Notes under the pieces: generated by a model
What the model was told of the DNA's origin: nothing
What the model saw: the letters and a program-made list of their open reading frames with translations, nothing else
Databases searched by the model: none
NCBI GenBank assembly: GCA_910587075.1
Contig: CAJUKE010000001.1
Location: 62,001-126,000, forward strand
Source of the DNA: an uncultured Muribaculaceae bacterium
GTDB taxonomy: Bacteria > Bacteroidota > Bacteroidia > Bacteroidales > Muribaculaceae
Direction: 5' to 3'
DNA: 64,000 bases
Translations under genes and position numbers: made by a program
Shown: positions 23,463-34,234 of the stretch, in pieces
Position numbering within the stretch: position 1 is the first letter of the stretch
Layout: every line of letters begins with the position of its first letter

Positions 23463-24452
23463 ATGACGCAATTCGCACATCCGGGCCTGCTTTGGCTGCT
23501 GCTCCTGCTCGTGCCCCTCATAGGCTGGTACGTCTGGAAGCGGCGCGGCGCCCACGCGGCGCTGTCAATGTCGACCCTCGCTCCGTTCGCCCGACTCGGG
23601 CGCCCCATGAGGCAATACGCCATGCACGGCGCCTTCGCCCTGCGGCTACTTGCCCTGGCCTGCCTGATTGTGGCGCTCGCCCGCCCGCAGACACGCGACT
23701 CCTGGCGCACGGCCAAAACCGAGGGTACCGATATGGTCATAGCGCTCGACATATCCTCCAGTATGCTCGCCCGCGACTTCAAGCCCGACCGCCTCGAAGC
23801 GGCCAAGAAGATAGCCTCGAAATTCGTCAACTCCCGCGAGAACGACAATATGGGCCTGGTGGTGTTCGCCGGGGAAGCTTTCTCGGCCGTGCCGATGACC
23901 ACCGACCGCGCCGCGCTGGCCAACTATATCGGAGCCCTCAACCGCGAGATGCTTGAGGACGGCACCGCCATTGGCGACGGCCTAGCGACCTCCATCAACC
24001 GCATCAAGGAGGGTAAAGCCAAAAGCAAGAGCATAATACTCCTCACCGACGGCTCGAACAACACCGGCATAGTGGCCCCGCTGACCGCCGCCGAAATCGC
24101 CCACAAGTTGGGCATAAAGGTCTACACCATAGGCATCGGCACAAACGGCACCGCCCCCTACCCCCAGGTGAATATGTTCGGAAGGGTTGAATACGTGCCC
24201 CAGCCCGTTGTCATCGACGAGGCCACCCTCAAGGAGATAGCCTCCATAACCGGCGGCAAATATTTCCGCGCCACCGGCAACAAGGTGCTCGCCGAGGTGT
24301 TCGCCGAAATCGACAAACTGGAAAAATCGGAACTCGACGTCCGCAATTTCTCCCACACGGAGGATAACTACCTGCCCTGGGCTCTCGCCGCCCTGGCCCT
24401 GCTCCTGTTGGAGCTCGTACTCCGTCAAACCTACTTGCGTTCCATCCCATGA
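23463..24452 (+). CDS. batA: BatA, membrane VWA-domain protein
   Basis: The 329 residues have N-terminal membrane helices (about 7-25 and 55-73), a VWA domain (about 90-290) with an intact metal site D96-x-S98-x-S100, and a C-terminal helix (about 305-322). It is a paralogue of the next protein and shares its topology. BatA and BatB of B. fragilis form membrane complexes associated with aerotolerance. Its stop overlaps the batB start by four bases (ATGA), implying coupled translation. Confidence 0.92.
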   Translation: MTQFAHPGLLWLLLLLVPLIGWYVWKRRGAHAALSMSTLAPFARLGRPMRQYAMHGAFALRLLALACLIVALARPQTRDSWRTAKTEGTDMVIALDISSSMLARDFKPDRLEAAKKIASKFVNSRENDNMGLVVFAGEAFSAVPMTTDRAALANYIGALNREMLEDGTAIGDGLATSINRIKEGKAKSKSIILLTDGSNNTGIVAPLTAAEIAHKLGIKVYTIGIGTNGTAPYPQVNMFGRVEYVPQPVVIDEATLKEIASITGGKYFRATGNKVLAEVFAEIDKLEKSELDVRNFSHTEDNYLPWALAALALLLLELVLRQTYLRSIP

Positions 24453-25490
24453 CTTTCGCCTATCCATATCTGCTATACCTGCTGCTCCTGGTGCCCGCCC
24501 TCTTCGGGCTCTGGTTCCTGAGCCGCATGGCGCGCCGCCGCAAGCTGCGCCGCTTCGGCAATCCCGCCGAGCTGGAGCACCTTATGCCCGACGCCTCGAA
24601 ATACAAGCCCGCCATCAAAATCACCCTCCAGCTTCTGGCGCTCGCCTGCCTCATAGTGGCCGTGGCGCGCCCCCGTGCCGGCGAACGTGAAGAGGTCGAG
24701 AACACCCAGGGCATCGAGGTGATGATCGCCTTCGACGTGTCGCGCTCGATGCTCGCGTCGTCGACCGACGACCCGGGGGGCATCTCGCGCATGCAGCGCG
24801 CCAAGTTCATCCTCAACCGACTCATCGACAAGCTCGACAACGACAAGGTCGGCCTGATCGTGTTCGCCGGAGAGGCCTACACGCAGCTCCCTATCACTAC
24901 CGACTTCGTGTCGGCCCGTATGTATGTCGACGAGCTCTCGACCGATATGGTGCCCACGCAGGGTACAGCGATCGGCTCGGCTATAAATATGTCGATCAAC
25001 TCGTTCACCGCCGACAAGGATATAAACAAGGCCATCATCGTGATTACCGACGGCGAGAACCACGAGGGTGACGCCATCGAGATGGCCTCCTACGCCAAAA
25101 GCCTCGGTATCGAGGTCGACGTGATCGGCGTCGGCTCGATCAAGGGCTCGCCCATACCTCTCGACGCCCGACGCGGCGAATTCCTCAAGGATGAGACCGG
25201 AGCGCCAGTAACCACCGCCCTCAACGAGGCCGAAGCCAAGGAAATCGCCAAGGCCGGCGGCGGCGAGTACATCAACGGCTCGGGCAACAAGGCCGTCGAC
25301 AACCTGATCGACCGCCTCGACCATATAAAGAAGAGCGACCTGCGCCACATCACCTACAAGGCTTCGGCCGAGCAGTTCCCGGTGTTCATTTGGCTGGCCC
25401 TGTTCTTCCTCCTGGCCGACGCGCTCGTTCTGCCCCGCAAGAGCGGGTGGCTGAAAAAGTACACCTTCTTCACCAAAAAAACTACCGACA

Positions 25491-25501
<11 letters not shown>
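24449..25501 (+). CDS. batB: BatB, membrane VWA-domain protein
   Basis: The 350-residue paralogue of BatA has two N-terminal helices (about 4-24 and 55-73), a VWA domain with metal site D96-x-S98-x-S100 (FDVSRSML), and a C-terminal helix near 300-318. The loop after the metal site (STDDPGG) is longer than in BatA. It overlaps batA by four bases and batC by eleven, so the three are probably produced in step. Confidence 0.92.
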
Positions 25502-26351
<850 letters not shown>

Positions 26352-26434
26352 CCGCTCACCCGCTGTCCGCCTCCTCTCTCTCCGCTCCCTCCCCTATCCT
26401 TCACCTCTCCTCTCTCCGGCGCATCCGACGCCGG
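26352..26434 (+). promoter_or_regulatory. C-rich tract and hairpin between batC and batD
   Basis: From 26370 to 26417 only one G occurs in 48 bases. The stem CCGGCG 26416-26421 with CGCCGG 26429-26434 follows at once. This combination may mark Rho-dependent attenuation or RNA processing inside the operon. The AT-rich 26435-26490 holds another small hairpin (GAGTT, AACTC), and an internal promoter is possible. Confidence 0.4.
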
Positions 26435-26490
26435 ATAATGAGTTTCACAACTCGATAATATGTTTTTAAACTTGGCAACGAGTTTTGAAT

Positions 26491-28332
26491 ATGAAGAAGC
26501 TACTCATAATATTGACACTCGCGGCGGCGTGGATTGGCGCCGCCGCACAGTCATTTAAGGTTGAACCGCCCCGCAACGTGATAGCCGGACAGCGGTTCCA
26601 GGTTACCTACCGCCTGACAAACGGCGAAGGGTCGGGGCTCAACGCCCCGGCGATACAGGGTTGCAAACTGCTCAGCCCCTCGCCCGGTGTCAGCACCATG
26701 CAGAGCTACCAGTATATCAACGGACAGAGCACATCTACCTCAACCGTCGACTACACCTTCACTTACCGTGCCGAAAAAGAGGGATCTTTCACCATTCCCG
26801 CCGCGACCATCAACGTCGACGGCAAGAAACTCTCAACCCTCCCGACTAAATTCTCCATCCTCCCGGCTGACCAGGCCCCGGCGCGGAACTCCGCGTCGCA
26901 GGGCGGTTACGGCGGCGGGGGCTACCAGCAGGTGAGCGTCACCGACGCCGACTCGCAGAACGACACTTCGAAACCCATATCGAAGGACGATATTTTCGTA
27001 CGCATCATTCTCAACAAGAGCCGTGCCTACGAACAGGAAGCCATCGAATGCGTCATAAAGCTCTACACCAAATACGAGCGCATCAACTCGTTCATGATGA
27101 CCTCGCCCCCGACGTTCGACGGATTCCTCATCGAGGAGGTCGACGCCCAGTCGATGCTCAACCAAGTTGAGCACTACAATGGCCAGAACTACATCACGGC
27201 GGTGCTGAAACGCTGCATCATATTCCCGCAGAAATCAGGTAAGCTGACAATAAACTCCGGTAAGTATGACCTCAGCGTGGTGCAGCTCGAACGAGTGTCG
27301 AACGGCTGGTTCTATTCGGCACGCCCCGTAGAGAAAGAGGTTCGTCTCCAACCCTACACTTCGACGGTCAACATCACCCCCCTCCCCGAACCTCGCCCCG
27401 CCGGATTCACCAACGCGGTGGGCCGGTTCCAGTTCGACTCCTCACTGAACCCCACGCAGCTCCGCACCGGAGAAGCGGCCTCGCTGACCTATGTGCTCAC
27501 CGGCTCGGGCAACCTGAAGTATATCGAGGCACCGAAACCCGAGATTCCCTCGGAATTCGAACAGTACACCCCGAAGACCGATGTCAGGGCCCGGGTATCA
27601 GGCAACAACGTCACCGGCACTATGACCGTTGACTACACCATCGTGCCCCAGAGCGTGGGCGACTTCCGCATCCCCCGCCAGGAATTCGTATACTTCGATC
27701 CCTCCGCCGGGCGCTATGTGACGCTCCACGCCGACGGCTACGACGTCAAGGTCGCTAAAGGTTCGGGCACTACAATCAGCGCCGAGCAGCGCGACATCGA
27801 GGCAAAGAACACCGACATTCTCCACATCAAGACAGGCGACAAGGGTCTCCGCAAAAACTACACCCCGGTGGTGCGCTTCTGGTGGTACTGGGCCCTCTTC
27901 GGACTCATACTCGCCGCCCTCATTGCCGCCTTCTACATAGCCTCGCGCCGCGACAGGCTCAACGCCGACGTGGCCGGACGCCGCAACGCCCGCGCCAACA
28001 AGGTGGCCCGCAAGCGCCTCAAAGCCGCCGAGGGCTTTATGAAGAGCCATCAGAGCGACCGCTTCTACGAAGAGACGCTCAGAGCCATGTGGGGCTACCT
28101 GTCCGACAAACTGAGCATTCCCGCCTCGCAGCTCACACGCGACAACATCGTTGCCCGCCTCACAGGGAAGGGTGTCAGCCCCGAACTCGCCGACCGCGTG
28201 ATCTCAATTCTCGACCGATGCGAGATGGCCCGCTACACCCCCGACTCCTCGGCTGACTCTTCTGTGGAAGCCCTCTACAACGAGACTGCCGACACCATCA
28301 ACGCTATCGAGAAAACAAAATTCGGCCGCTGA
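26491..28332 (+). CDS. batD: BatD (BatD/oxygen-tolerance protein)
   Basis: I start it at ATG 26491 rather than TTG 26485, giving 613 residues. A signal peptide (about 1-17), three or more beta-sandwich repeats in the periplasm (about 20-440, with SFKVEPPRNVIAGQRF near the start), one membrane helix (about 455-477) and a cytoplasmic helical domain (about 490-610) are visible. This is the usual BatD layout. A 139-base gap with a C-rich tract separates it from batC, the largest gap in the operon. Confidence 0.92.
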   Translation: MKKLLIILTLAAAWIGAAAQSFKVEPPRNVIAGQRFQVTYRLTNGEGSGLNAPAIQGCKLLSPSPGVSTMQSYQYINGQSTSTSTVDYTFTYRAEKEGSFTIPAATINVDGKKLSTLPTKFSILPADQAPARNSASQGGYGGGGYQQVSVTDADSQNDTSKPISKDDIFVRIILNKSRAYEQEAIECVIKLYTKYERINSFMMTSPPTFDGFLIEEVDAQSMLNQVEHYNGQNYITAVLKRCIIFPQKSGKLTINSGKYDLSVVQLERVSNGWFYSARPVEKEVRLQPYTSTVNITPLPEPRPAGFTNAVGRFQFDSSLNPTQLRTGEAASLTYVLTGSGNLKYIEAPKPEIPSEFEQYTPKTDVRARVSGNNVTGTMTVDYTIVPQSVGDFRIPRQEFVYFDPSAGRYVTLHADGYDVKVAKGSGTTISAEQRDIEAKNTDILHIKTGDKGLRKNYTPVVRFWWYWALFGLILAALIAAFYIASRRDRLNADVAGRRNARANKVARKRLKAAEGFMKSHQSDRFYEETLRAMWGYLSDKLSIPASQLTRDNIVARLTGKGVSPELADRVISILDRCEMARYTPDSSADSSVEALYNETADTINAIEKTKFGR

Positions 28333-28356
28333 AACTCCACTCATCATTTTCGAGCT

Positions 28357-29142
28357 ATGAACAAGATAATAACTATAATAGCCTCCATATTAATGCTGGC
28401 AGCTCCCTTCGCGAAGGGAGCGCAGCACCCCGACTACGACCAGCAGGCCGACTCGGCTTACGCCGCCGACAACTTCGCCCTGGCCGAAGAGCTTTACCTG
28501 AAAGCCGCCAAAGAGGTAGGAACCTCGGCCACGCTATTCTACAATCTCGGCAACACATACTACCGCCAGGGTAATCTCGGCAAGGCCATCGTTTATTACG
28601 AGCGCTCGCTGAAGCTCGACCCGTCGAACTCCGACGCCCGCGACAACCTCCGCTTCGTGAAAGAGCGCATCGCCGACAAGGAACCCGACTCATCCTCGGT
28701 GATCAGCAAAGCCGTTGATAGTGTGATTAACACCTTCCATGCCGACGCCTGGGCCTGGATAGCGCTCGCGCTCTTCGCCATATTCATCGGAGCCGCCGCC
28801 GCATACCTCTTCTCCGAGATTGTGGCCGTGAGGAAAACCGCCTTCTTCGGAGGAATCATCGTATTCCTTCTCACGGTGTGCGCCGTGGTGATTTCCTTCA
28901 CCGCCGCCAACCGGGCCGAGGCCGACAACTTTGCCATAATCCTACCCCCCGCCGCCCAGCTCTCGACCTCCCCCCGCGAAGCCCGTTCCCAGAGCGAGCA
29001 GGCCTTCCTCCTCCACGAAGGCACCAAGGTCGAGGTAATCGACTCCGTAAGCTCCCCCGGCGACAGCGGAAAATGGCTCGAAGTCCGCGTCCCCACCGGC
29101 GAGCGCGCCTGGATCAAATCCTCCGACCTCGAACGCATCTAA
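28357..29142 (+). CDS. batE: BatE, TPR protein with SH3-like domain
   Basis: The 261-residue product has a signal peptide (about 1-21), TPR helices (about 25-115: YYRQGNLGKAIVYYERSLKL), two membrane helices (about 128-150 and 158-182) and a C-terminal bacterial SH3-like domain (about 200-260: SEQAFLLHEGTKVEVID, GERAWIKSSDLERI). SH3 domains often bind cell-wall peptides. It is the last gene of the operon. A convergent terminator of the rha operon lies 100 bases beyond. Confidence 0.9.
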   Translation: MNKIITIIASILMLAAPFAKGAQHPDYDQQADSAYAADNFALAEELYLKAAKEVGTSATLFYNLGNTYYRQGNLGKAIVYYERSLKLDPSNSDARDNLRFVKERIADKEPDSSSVISKAVDSVINTFHADAWAWIALALFAIFIGAAAAYLFSEIVAVRKTAFFGGIIVFLLTVCAVVISFTAANRAEADNFAIILPPAAQLSTSPREARSQSEQAFLLHEGTKVEVIDSVSSPGDSGKWLEVRVPTGERAWIKSSDLERI

Positions 29143-29237
29143 TCCGACTCTTTAAGGCCGCACCACGGATTACTCCGCGGCAGCCGCCCGACATCCCTAC
29201 TCCAACACCGCAAAATATCATATCTGACCTCCAAGGT

Positions 29238-29279
29238 CAAAAAACAAGCAGGCCGCTGCCCGGATGGGAGCGACCTGCT
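29238..29279 (-). terminator. Intrinsic terminator of the rha operon
   Basis: AGCAGG at 29247-29252 pairs with CCTGCT at 29274-29279, and CGCT 29254-29257 pairs with AGCG 29269-29272. On the minus strand the stem is followed by TTGTTTTTTG, 48 bases after the rhaD stop. Confidence 0.8.
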
Positions 29280-29326
29280 GTGGTATGGGGTGCTGTATGT
29301 ATGGACAGCGGGGGTATTATTCGGGG

Positions 29327-30136
29327 TTATTTGGGGAGGTTGAAGGCGGCGGTCATCTCCTTCATCTGGGTTTCGGTCATGCCGTCGGGGATGAAGCCCA
29401 TGGAGCGGGCGTCCATATAGATGATGGCGCTCTTGGTGAGCACGTCGATCATATCGAAAGCTTCGAGTACGTCGCCGGCTACGGAGAACACGCCGTGCTT
29501 CTCCCACATCACTACGTCGTAGTCGTCGTCGATGGCCTTGATGGTGGCGTCGGCAAGTTCATTTGACGAGGGGAGCATATAGGGCACGATGCCGAGGCCG
29601 CGGGGGCAGAAAGCCTTCGTCTCGGGAATCATGCTCCAGAGAATGTTGGAGAGCACATCCTTCTTGAGGAACTCGGGGTTGTGGCTCATTGCCACGAGTT
29701 CGATGGGATGGGTGTGGACCGAAGCCTTGTAGTTGGAACCCTTTCCGATGAGATAGTTATGAACAGCCAGGTGCGAGGGGAGCTCCGAAGTGGGCTTCAC
29801 AGGCTCGTCGGCGATGATCTCGTAATGGGCGCAGTCGTCGCAGATGCGGATCACGGAGCCGTTCTGCATGGGCCAGCGGGCCAGGTCGCGCATACGGCGG
29901 TTTGTGCCCTTGCAGTAGAAGTAACACCCCTTGAGGTTGGGAAGAGTCAGGCCGATAGGCGTTTTGGGACCGATGGCGGGCATGGCGCGGATCGCGTCGT
30001 CAACGTGTTCGGTTATGTTAACGGTGATGTTGCCGCCGTTGCGCTCGGCCCACCCCTTTTGCCAGAGGTAGCCGGCCACTTCGGCCACATCGCCGACCTG
30101 CTTGGCGAGGCCGGGACGGTTGTCGAGAATTGACAT
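29327..30136 (-). CDS. rhaD: L-rhamnulose-1-phosphate aldolase
   Basis: It splits rhamnulose 1-phosphate into dihydroxyacetone phosphate and L-lactaldehyde. I start it at ATG 30136 (269 residues); a TTG six bases earlier is in frame but unlikely. Class II aldolase motifs are present: ERNGGNIT near the N-terminus and the zinc ligands VHTHP with a later WEKHG. It is last in the minus-strand order rhaB-rhaA-rhaT-rhaD, 71 bases after rhaT, with a large palindrome in the gap. Confidence 0.95.
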   Translation of the reverse strand: MSILDNRPGLAKQVGDVAEVAGYLWQKGWAERNGGNITVNITEHVDDAIRAMPAIGPKTPIGLTLPNLKGCYFYCKGTNRRMRDLARWPMQNGSVIRICDDCAHYEIIADEPVKPTSELPSHLAVHNYLIGKGSNYKASVHTHPIELVAMSHNPEFLKKDVLSNILWSMIPETKAFCPRGLGIVPYMLPSSNELADATIKAIDDDYDVVMWEKHGVFSVAGDVLEAFDMIDVLTKSAIIYMDARSMGFIPDGMTETQMKEMTAAFNLPK

Positions 30137-30176
30137 AATCAAGTGATAATGTGATTGGTTTTACAATATCGATTGT

Positions 30177-30207
30177 GTGATTGCCCGGGAAATTCCCGGG
30201 CAATCAC
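30177..30207. repeat. 31-base perfect palindrome between rhaT and rhaD
   Basis: GTGATTGCCCGGGAA at 30177-30191 is followed by one A and its exact complement at 30193-30207. It starts next to the rhaT stop codon. No T-run follows on the minus strand, so it is more likely an mRNA-stabilising hairpin or partial attenuator than a full terminator. Confidence 0.75.
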
Positions 30208-31242
30208 TTAAATAAGCTGAGGTAGGAAGCAGGAAATCACCAGCACGATGATTCCAGCCACGAGAACGTTGATGGTCTTGCGCGAGCACCCTTTCCATTC
30301 GTGGAGAATGATGCCCCACACGTTGGAGAACACCACGTTGAGCGCCATAAGGATGCAGAACGAAAGTGTCATCAGCGTGGGCGATTCGGTCAGGAACCCC
30401 TTGCCGAGGCTCAGGCCGAAGAACTGGCTGTACCAGAGAGCGCCGGCAAGAGCGCAGAACACCAAGTTGTTGCCCCACACGGCACCCTTTCGGTAGTCGC
30501 CCCAGGTACGGTTCTTGCTGTTCTGGTAGAAGCAGTAAACGGCGTTGGTGACGAATCCGCCGAGCGTCACGAGGAACGTGGCCGGGAGGGTCTTGTACAT
30601 ATCGGGGGTGAGGTCGCCGAAATTTATGTCGGCGCCGAAAGTAAGCCCGACGTTGAAGCATCCGCTCATAAAGCCGGCGAGCAGGGCGATCGCGAGTCCT
30701 TTGGGGAAGTTGAAGTCCTTGACGGCGGCGCGCTTTTCCTCCTCCGAGAGGGATGCCGACTTCATCGACCCGGCCACTCCGATGATGGCGATACCGATCA
30801 GTGTAACCACCACTCCGAGAATCACCGAGAAGGTGAGCGACGAGAGAGCGTCGAGCTCGGGGAAGAAGATATTGAGCAGCACGGGGCCCATGATGGTGCC
30901 GAGGCCGGCGCAGGTGCCCAGGGCGATTGACTGCCCGAGCGCCACACCGAGATAGCGCATCGACAGGCCGAAAGTGAGGCCGCCAACACCCCAGAGGGCG
31001 CCGAAGAGAATCGTCATCCAAACGTTGAACGGATCGCTCGCGGCAAGGAGCTCGCCGAGCGACCTCCCCTCGGGTACGGCGAGGAGGGCGCCCAGCAGCG
31101 GGAACAGAAGCCAGGCGAACACGCCCTGCACAATCCAGTACGACTCCCAGCTCCAATCCTTGATCTTGTTGATGGGAACGTAGCAGCTCGACTGGCAGAA
31201 CGCGCCGACGGCTATGATGATCAGACCAATGAGAATTTCCAT
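30208..31242 (-). CDS. rhaT: L-rhamnose/proton symporter
   Basis: The 344-residue protein has ten hydrophobic segments and the RhaT family pattern, with CYVPINKIKDWSWESYW near the N-terminus and FGALWGVGGLTFGLSMRYLG in the middle. It imports L-rhamnose through the inner membrane. It lies 22 bases after rhaA in the operon. Rhamnose released outside or in the periplasm by the nearby GH106 enzyme would be its substrate. Confidence 0.95.
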   Translation of the reverse strand: MEILIGLIIIAVGAFCQSSCYVPINKIKDWSWESYWIVQGVFAWLLFPLLGALLAVPEGRSLGELLAASDPFNVWMTILFGALWGVGGLTFGLSMRYLGVALGQSIALGTCAGLGTIMGPVLLNIFFPELDALSSLTFSVILGVVVTLIGIAIIGVAGSMKSASLSEEEKRAAVKDFNFPKGLAIALLAGFMSGCFNVGLTFGADINFGDLTPDMYKTLPATFLVTLGGFVTNAVYCFYQNSKNRTWGDYRKGAVWGNNLVFCALAGALWYSQFFGLSLGKGFLTESPTLMTLSFCILMALNVVFSNVWGIILHEWKGCSRKTINVLVAGIIVLVISCFLPQLI

Positions 31243-31264
31243 CAGTACTTTTCAGATACGCGGT

Positions 31265-32518
31265 TTAACGCTTGGAGGTAACGTCGCGCTCGTACTTCTC
31301 AACCTCGGCGATGAACGATTCGCCTACGGGCACGTTGTTCATCAGGCAGAACATATCGTAGACGGCGTTCCAGGGGAGGTTCTTGCACTCCTCAAGCAGG
31401 GCGAGACGCTGGAACTTCTTGTCGGCCAGCTCGTACTGACGGAGAGTGTCGGTGGGTTCGAGAAGGGCGCGGAGCATGCACTTCTGGGCGGCGCGCGAAC
31501 CGATCACATAAGCGCCGATACGGTTGAGGGTGCCGTCGAAGTAGTCCAGACCATAGTGAACGCGGTTGAGGGCGCCGGCACGAACGATTTCGCTGAAGAG
31601 GTCCATGGTGGGGTCGTCCATGATGGTAACATGGTCGGAGTCCCAGCGGATGGGGCGGCTCACATGGAGCATCAGCTCGGGCACGAACAGCAGCATTGCC
31701 GAAACCTTGTCGGCCACGCTCTCGGTCGGGTGGAAGTGGCCGGTGTCGAGCGTGATCATCATATCGTTCTTGGCGGCGTAGGAGGTGTAGAAGTCGTTGG
31801 AGCCCACGGTGTAGCTTTCCAGACCGATACCGAACACCTTCGACTCAACGCAGTCCTTCATCCAGTCGTACTTGTGCTCGAAAATCTGGTCGAGCGAGTC
31901 CTTGAGGTACTCGCGGTACATCAGACGGTTCACGGTGATGTCCTTCGAGCCGTCGTGCACCCAGGTATTCATGATACAGGGGTCCTGCTGGGCCTCACCG
32001 ATAGCCTGCGAGATGGCGCGGCAACGCTTCGAGTGCTCGATCCAGAAGTCGCGGATACCCTTGTCGGGGTTGGAGAGGCTGAGGTCGCCGCTCTTGGGGT
32101 GCGAGAAGGAGGTAGAGTTGAAGTCAAGCTTGATGTCGTTGGCCAGACCCCAGTCGATCCAGCTCTGGAAGTGCTCGACGGAGCACTGGTCGCGGTCGAC
32201 GAACTTGTCGCCGAAGTCGCCGTAGATTTCGTGGAGGTTGAGGCGGTGCTTGCCGGGGATGAGGCTCATAGCGTAGAGCACGTCGGCGCGGAGCTCGTCG
32301 ATATTGCGGGCTTTGCCGGGATAGTTGCCGTTAACCTGGATGCCGCCGGTGAGCGAGCCACCCTGGTTCTCGAAGCCGGCAACGTCGTCGGCCTGCCAGC
32401 AGTGCATGCTCAGGTGGAAGTCCTGCATCTGCTTGAGCACTTTATCTGTGTCGACGCCGATAGCGGCGTAGCGTTCTTTGGCAATTTCGTAAGCCTTGGT
32501 AATAGATTCCTTAGTCAT
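31265..32518 (-). CDS. rhaA: L-rhamnose isomerase
   Basis: It converts L-rhamnose to L-rhamnulose. The 417 residues match the normal length, with an N-terminal segment MTKESITKAYEIAKERYAA and metal-binding residues in the TIM barrel (ITLDTGHFHPTE, WDSDHVTIMDDP). No signal peptide is present, so it is cytoplasmic. It is the second gene of the operon, 49 bases after rhaB. Confidence 0.96.
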   Translation of the reverse strand: MTKESITKAYEIAKERYAAIGVDTDKVLKQMQDFHLSMHCWQADDVAGFENQGGSLTGGIQVNGNYPGKARNIDELRADVLYAMSLIPGKHRLNLHEIYGDFGDKFVDRDQCSVEHFQSWIDWGLANDIKLDFNSTSFSHPKSGDLSLSNPDKGIRDFWIEHSKRCRAISQAIGEAQQDPCIMNTWVHDGSKDITVNRLMYREYLKDSLDQIFEHKYDWMKDCVESKVFGIGLESYTVGSNDFYTSYAAKNDMMITLDTGHFHPTESVADKVSAMLLFVPELMLHVSRPIRWDSDHVTIMDDPTMDLFSEIVRAGALNRVHYGLDYFDGTLNRIGAYVIGSRAAQKCMLRALLEPTDTLRQYELADKKFQRLALLEECKNLPWNAVYDMFCLMNNVPVGESFIAEVEKYERDVTSKR

Positions 32519-32567
32519 GGTGAAATAATAGGTATTAGGGTAGTAAATAATTAGTCATTTGGGTGCC

Positions 32568-34049
32568 TCACGCGGGCTTGAGAGCGTTGAAACGGCGGGC
32601 GGGCTCGTCCCAGAGCTCGGGATCCACGGGGTCGAAGCGGGTTGTCTCCACGTTCTTGCCCACGATTTCGCGGAGCGAGTCGAGCGAGTCGACGTATCCG
32701 GCCGCACGGGCCTGCATCAGTATGTTGCCAAGGGCGGTGCACTCCACCGGGCCGGCGATCACGGGGAGGTTGATGGCCGAGGCGGTGAACTGGTTGAGCA
32801 GGGCGTTGCGCGACCCTCCACCGATCACATGGAGCAGCTCGATAGGCTGGCCCGACACCTCGCGGAAGAGGTCAAGCACCGCGCGGTACTTGAGCGCCAG
32901 GCTTTCGAAAATGCAGCGCACAATCTCGGCGTGCCCCTCGGGGAGAGGCTGGCCGGTGGCCTGGCAGAAGTCGGCGATAGCGGCGGGCATATCGGCCGGA
33001 GCCACGAAGCGTGGGTCGTCCGGGTCGATGAAGCACTTGAACGGTCCGGCCGCGGCTGCCATAGCCACGAGTTCGGGATAGGTGTATTCAACACCCTGCC
33101 GCTTCCAGCACTTGAGGCATTCTTCAAGAATCCACATGCCGGTGATGTTCTTGAGCACGCGGATAGTGCCCTCGACGCCACCCTCGTTGGTGATGTTGTA
33201 AGCCGCTGATTTCTCATTGATCACAGGTTCGGCGCTCTCGATACCCATCAGCGACCAAGTGCCGCTGCTGAGATAAGCCCAGCCGTTCCCCTTGGCGGGG
33301 ATTGCGGCCACCGCCGAAGCAGTGTCGTGGCCTCCGACGGCTATCACGGGCACGGCGTCGATACCCGTTGCCTCGCAAATTTCCGGGCGGAGCATCCCCA
33401 CAGGGGTTCCGGGGGTAACGAGTGGACCGAACTTCGAGGGATCGGCTCCGGCTGCCTCGATAATCTCGGGAGCGAGATGGCGCGAGCGGGCGTCAACGAT
33501 GGCCCCGGTGGATGCTATGGTGTACTCAGTAACGAGTACCCCGGTAAGGAGGTACGATATGATGTCGGGCACGAAACCCACGCGGTCGGCGTGGCGCATG
33601 GCCGAAGTCTCCTTCAGCGCGTTGAGCTGGAAAACGGTGTTGAAGTTAATCACCTGTATGCCGGTCACTGAATAGAGTTTCTCTGCATCCATCGCCTCAG
33701 CGAAGAAGCGGGAGGTGTTGCTGTCGCAGAAACGCTTGTCGCGGTAAGCCACGGGGAGGCCGAGCAGCGAGCCGTCGGCCGCCACACAGGCGATGTCGAC
33801 GCCCCAGGTATCGACAGCCACTGACACGGGCTTGATACCGCGCTGGGCCACCTTGCGAAGTCCGTCCTTTATATGTTCGAAAAGCGAGTATATATTCCAG
33901 TGCGAGGAACCGTTGACGTTGATAATTGCGTTGGGAAAACGGTTTATTTCCTCGGTAGTGAGTTTGCCGTCGGCGTGCAGTTCGGCGAGAATCGTGCGGC
34001 CGCTGGTTGCGCCCAGGTCAAAGGCGACAAAATATGCAGGATAATTCAT
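32568..34049 (-). CDS. rhaB: Rhamnulokinase
   Basis: It phosphorylates L-rhamnulose at C1. The 493 residues belong to the FGGY kinases: the N-terminal phosphate loop FDLGATSGRT, the middle segment VDTWGVDIACV and a C-terminal GGGSRNALLNQ adenosine-binding part are present. It is the first gene of the operon and lies 34 bases after the predicted transcription start. The opposite strand starts a GH28-GH105 enzyme 185 bases away, so one regulator could serve both. Confidence 0.95.
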   Translation of the reverse strand: MNYPAYFVAFDLGATSGRTILAELHADGKLTTEEINRFPNAIINVNGSSHWNIYSLFEHIKDGLRKVAQRGIKPVSVAVDTWGVDIACVAADGSLLGLPVAYRDKRFCDSNTSRFFAEAMDAEKLYSVTGIQVINFNTVFQLNALKETSAMRHADRVGFVPDIISYLLTGVLVTEYTIASTGAIVDARSRHLAPEIIEAAGADPSKFGPLVTPGTPVGMLRPEICEATGIDAVPVIAVGGHDTASAVAAIPAKGNGWAYLSSGTWSLMGIESAEPVINEKSAAYNITNEGGVEGTIRVLKNITGMWILEECLKCWKRQGVEYTYPELVAMAAAAGPFKCFIDPDDPRFVAPADMPAAIADFCQATGQPLPEGHAEIVRCIFESLALKYRAVLDLFREVSGQPIELLHVIGGGSRNALLNQFTASAINLPVIAGPVECTALGNILMQARAAGYVDSLDSLREIVGKNVETTRFDPVDPELWDEPARRFNALKPA

Positions 34050-34089
34050 GGTTCAGAAGTTGGTCGGTGTTTGTTGTCTTGCGTTACCG

Positions 34090-34121
34090 CGAAATTAGCC
34101 AATAATATCGGAGTAAGCAAA
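34090..34121 (-). promoter_or_regulatory. Promoter of the rha operon
   Basis: On the minus strand TTTG at 34121-34118, 20 spacer bases and TAATTTCG at 34097-34090 (seven of eight) fit the Bacteroidetes promoter. No clear operator was found in the 185-base divergent region. Confidence 0.6.
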
Positions 34122-34234
34122 CTTTTCTGCCCATCAGCCCCGGGGCTGTGGCCGATTTCGGTATCTTTTTCGTATCTTCGCGCCATACCGATCTATATTC
34201 ACTCAACTAACCTAATCTGAAACCAGACTAAAAA

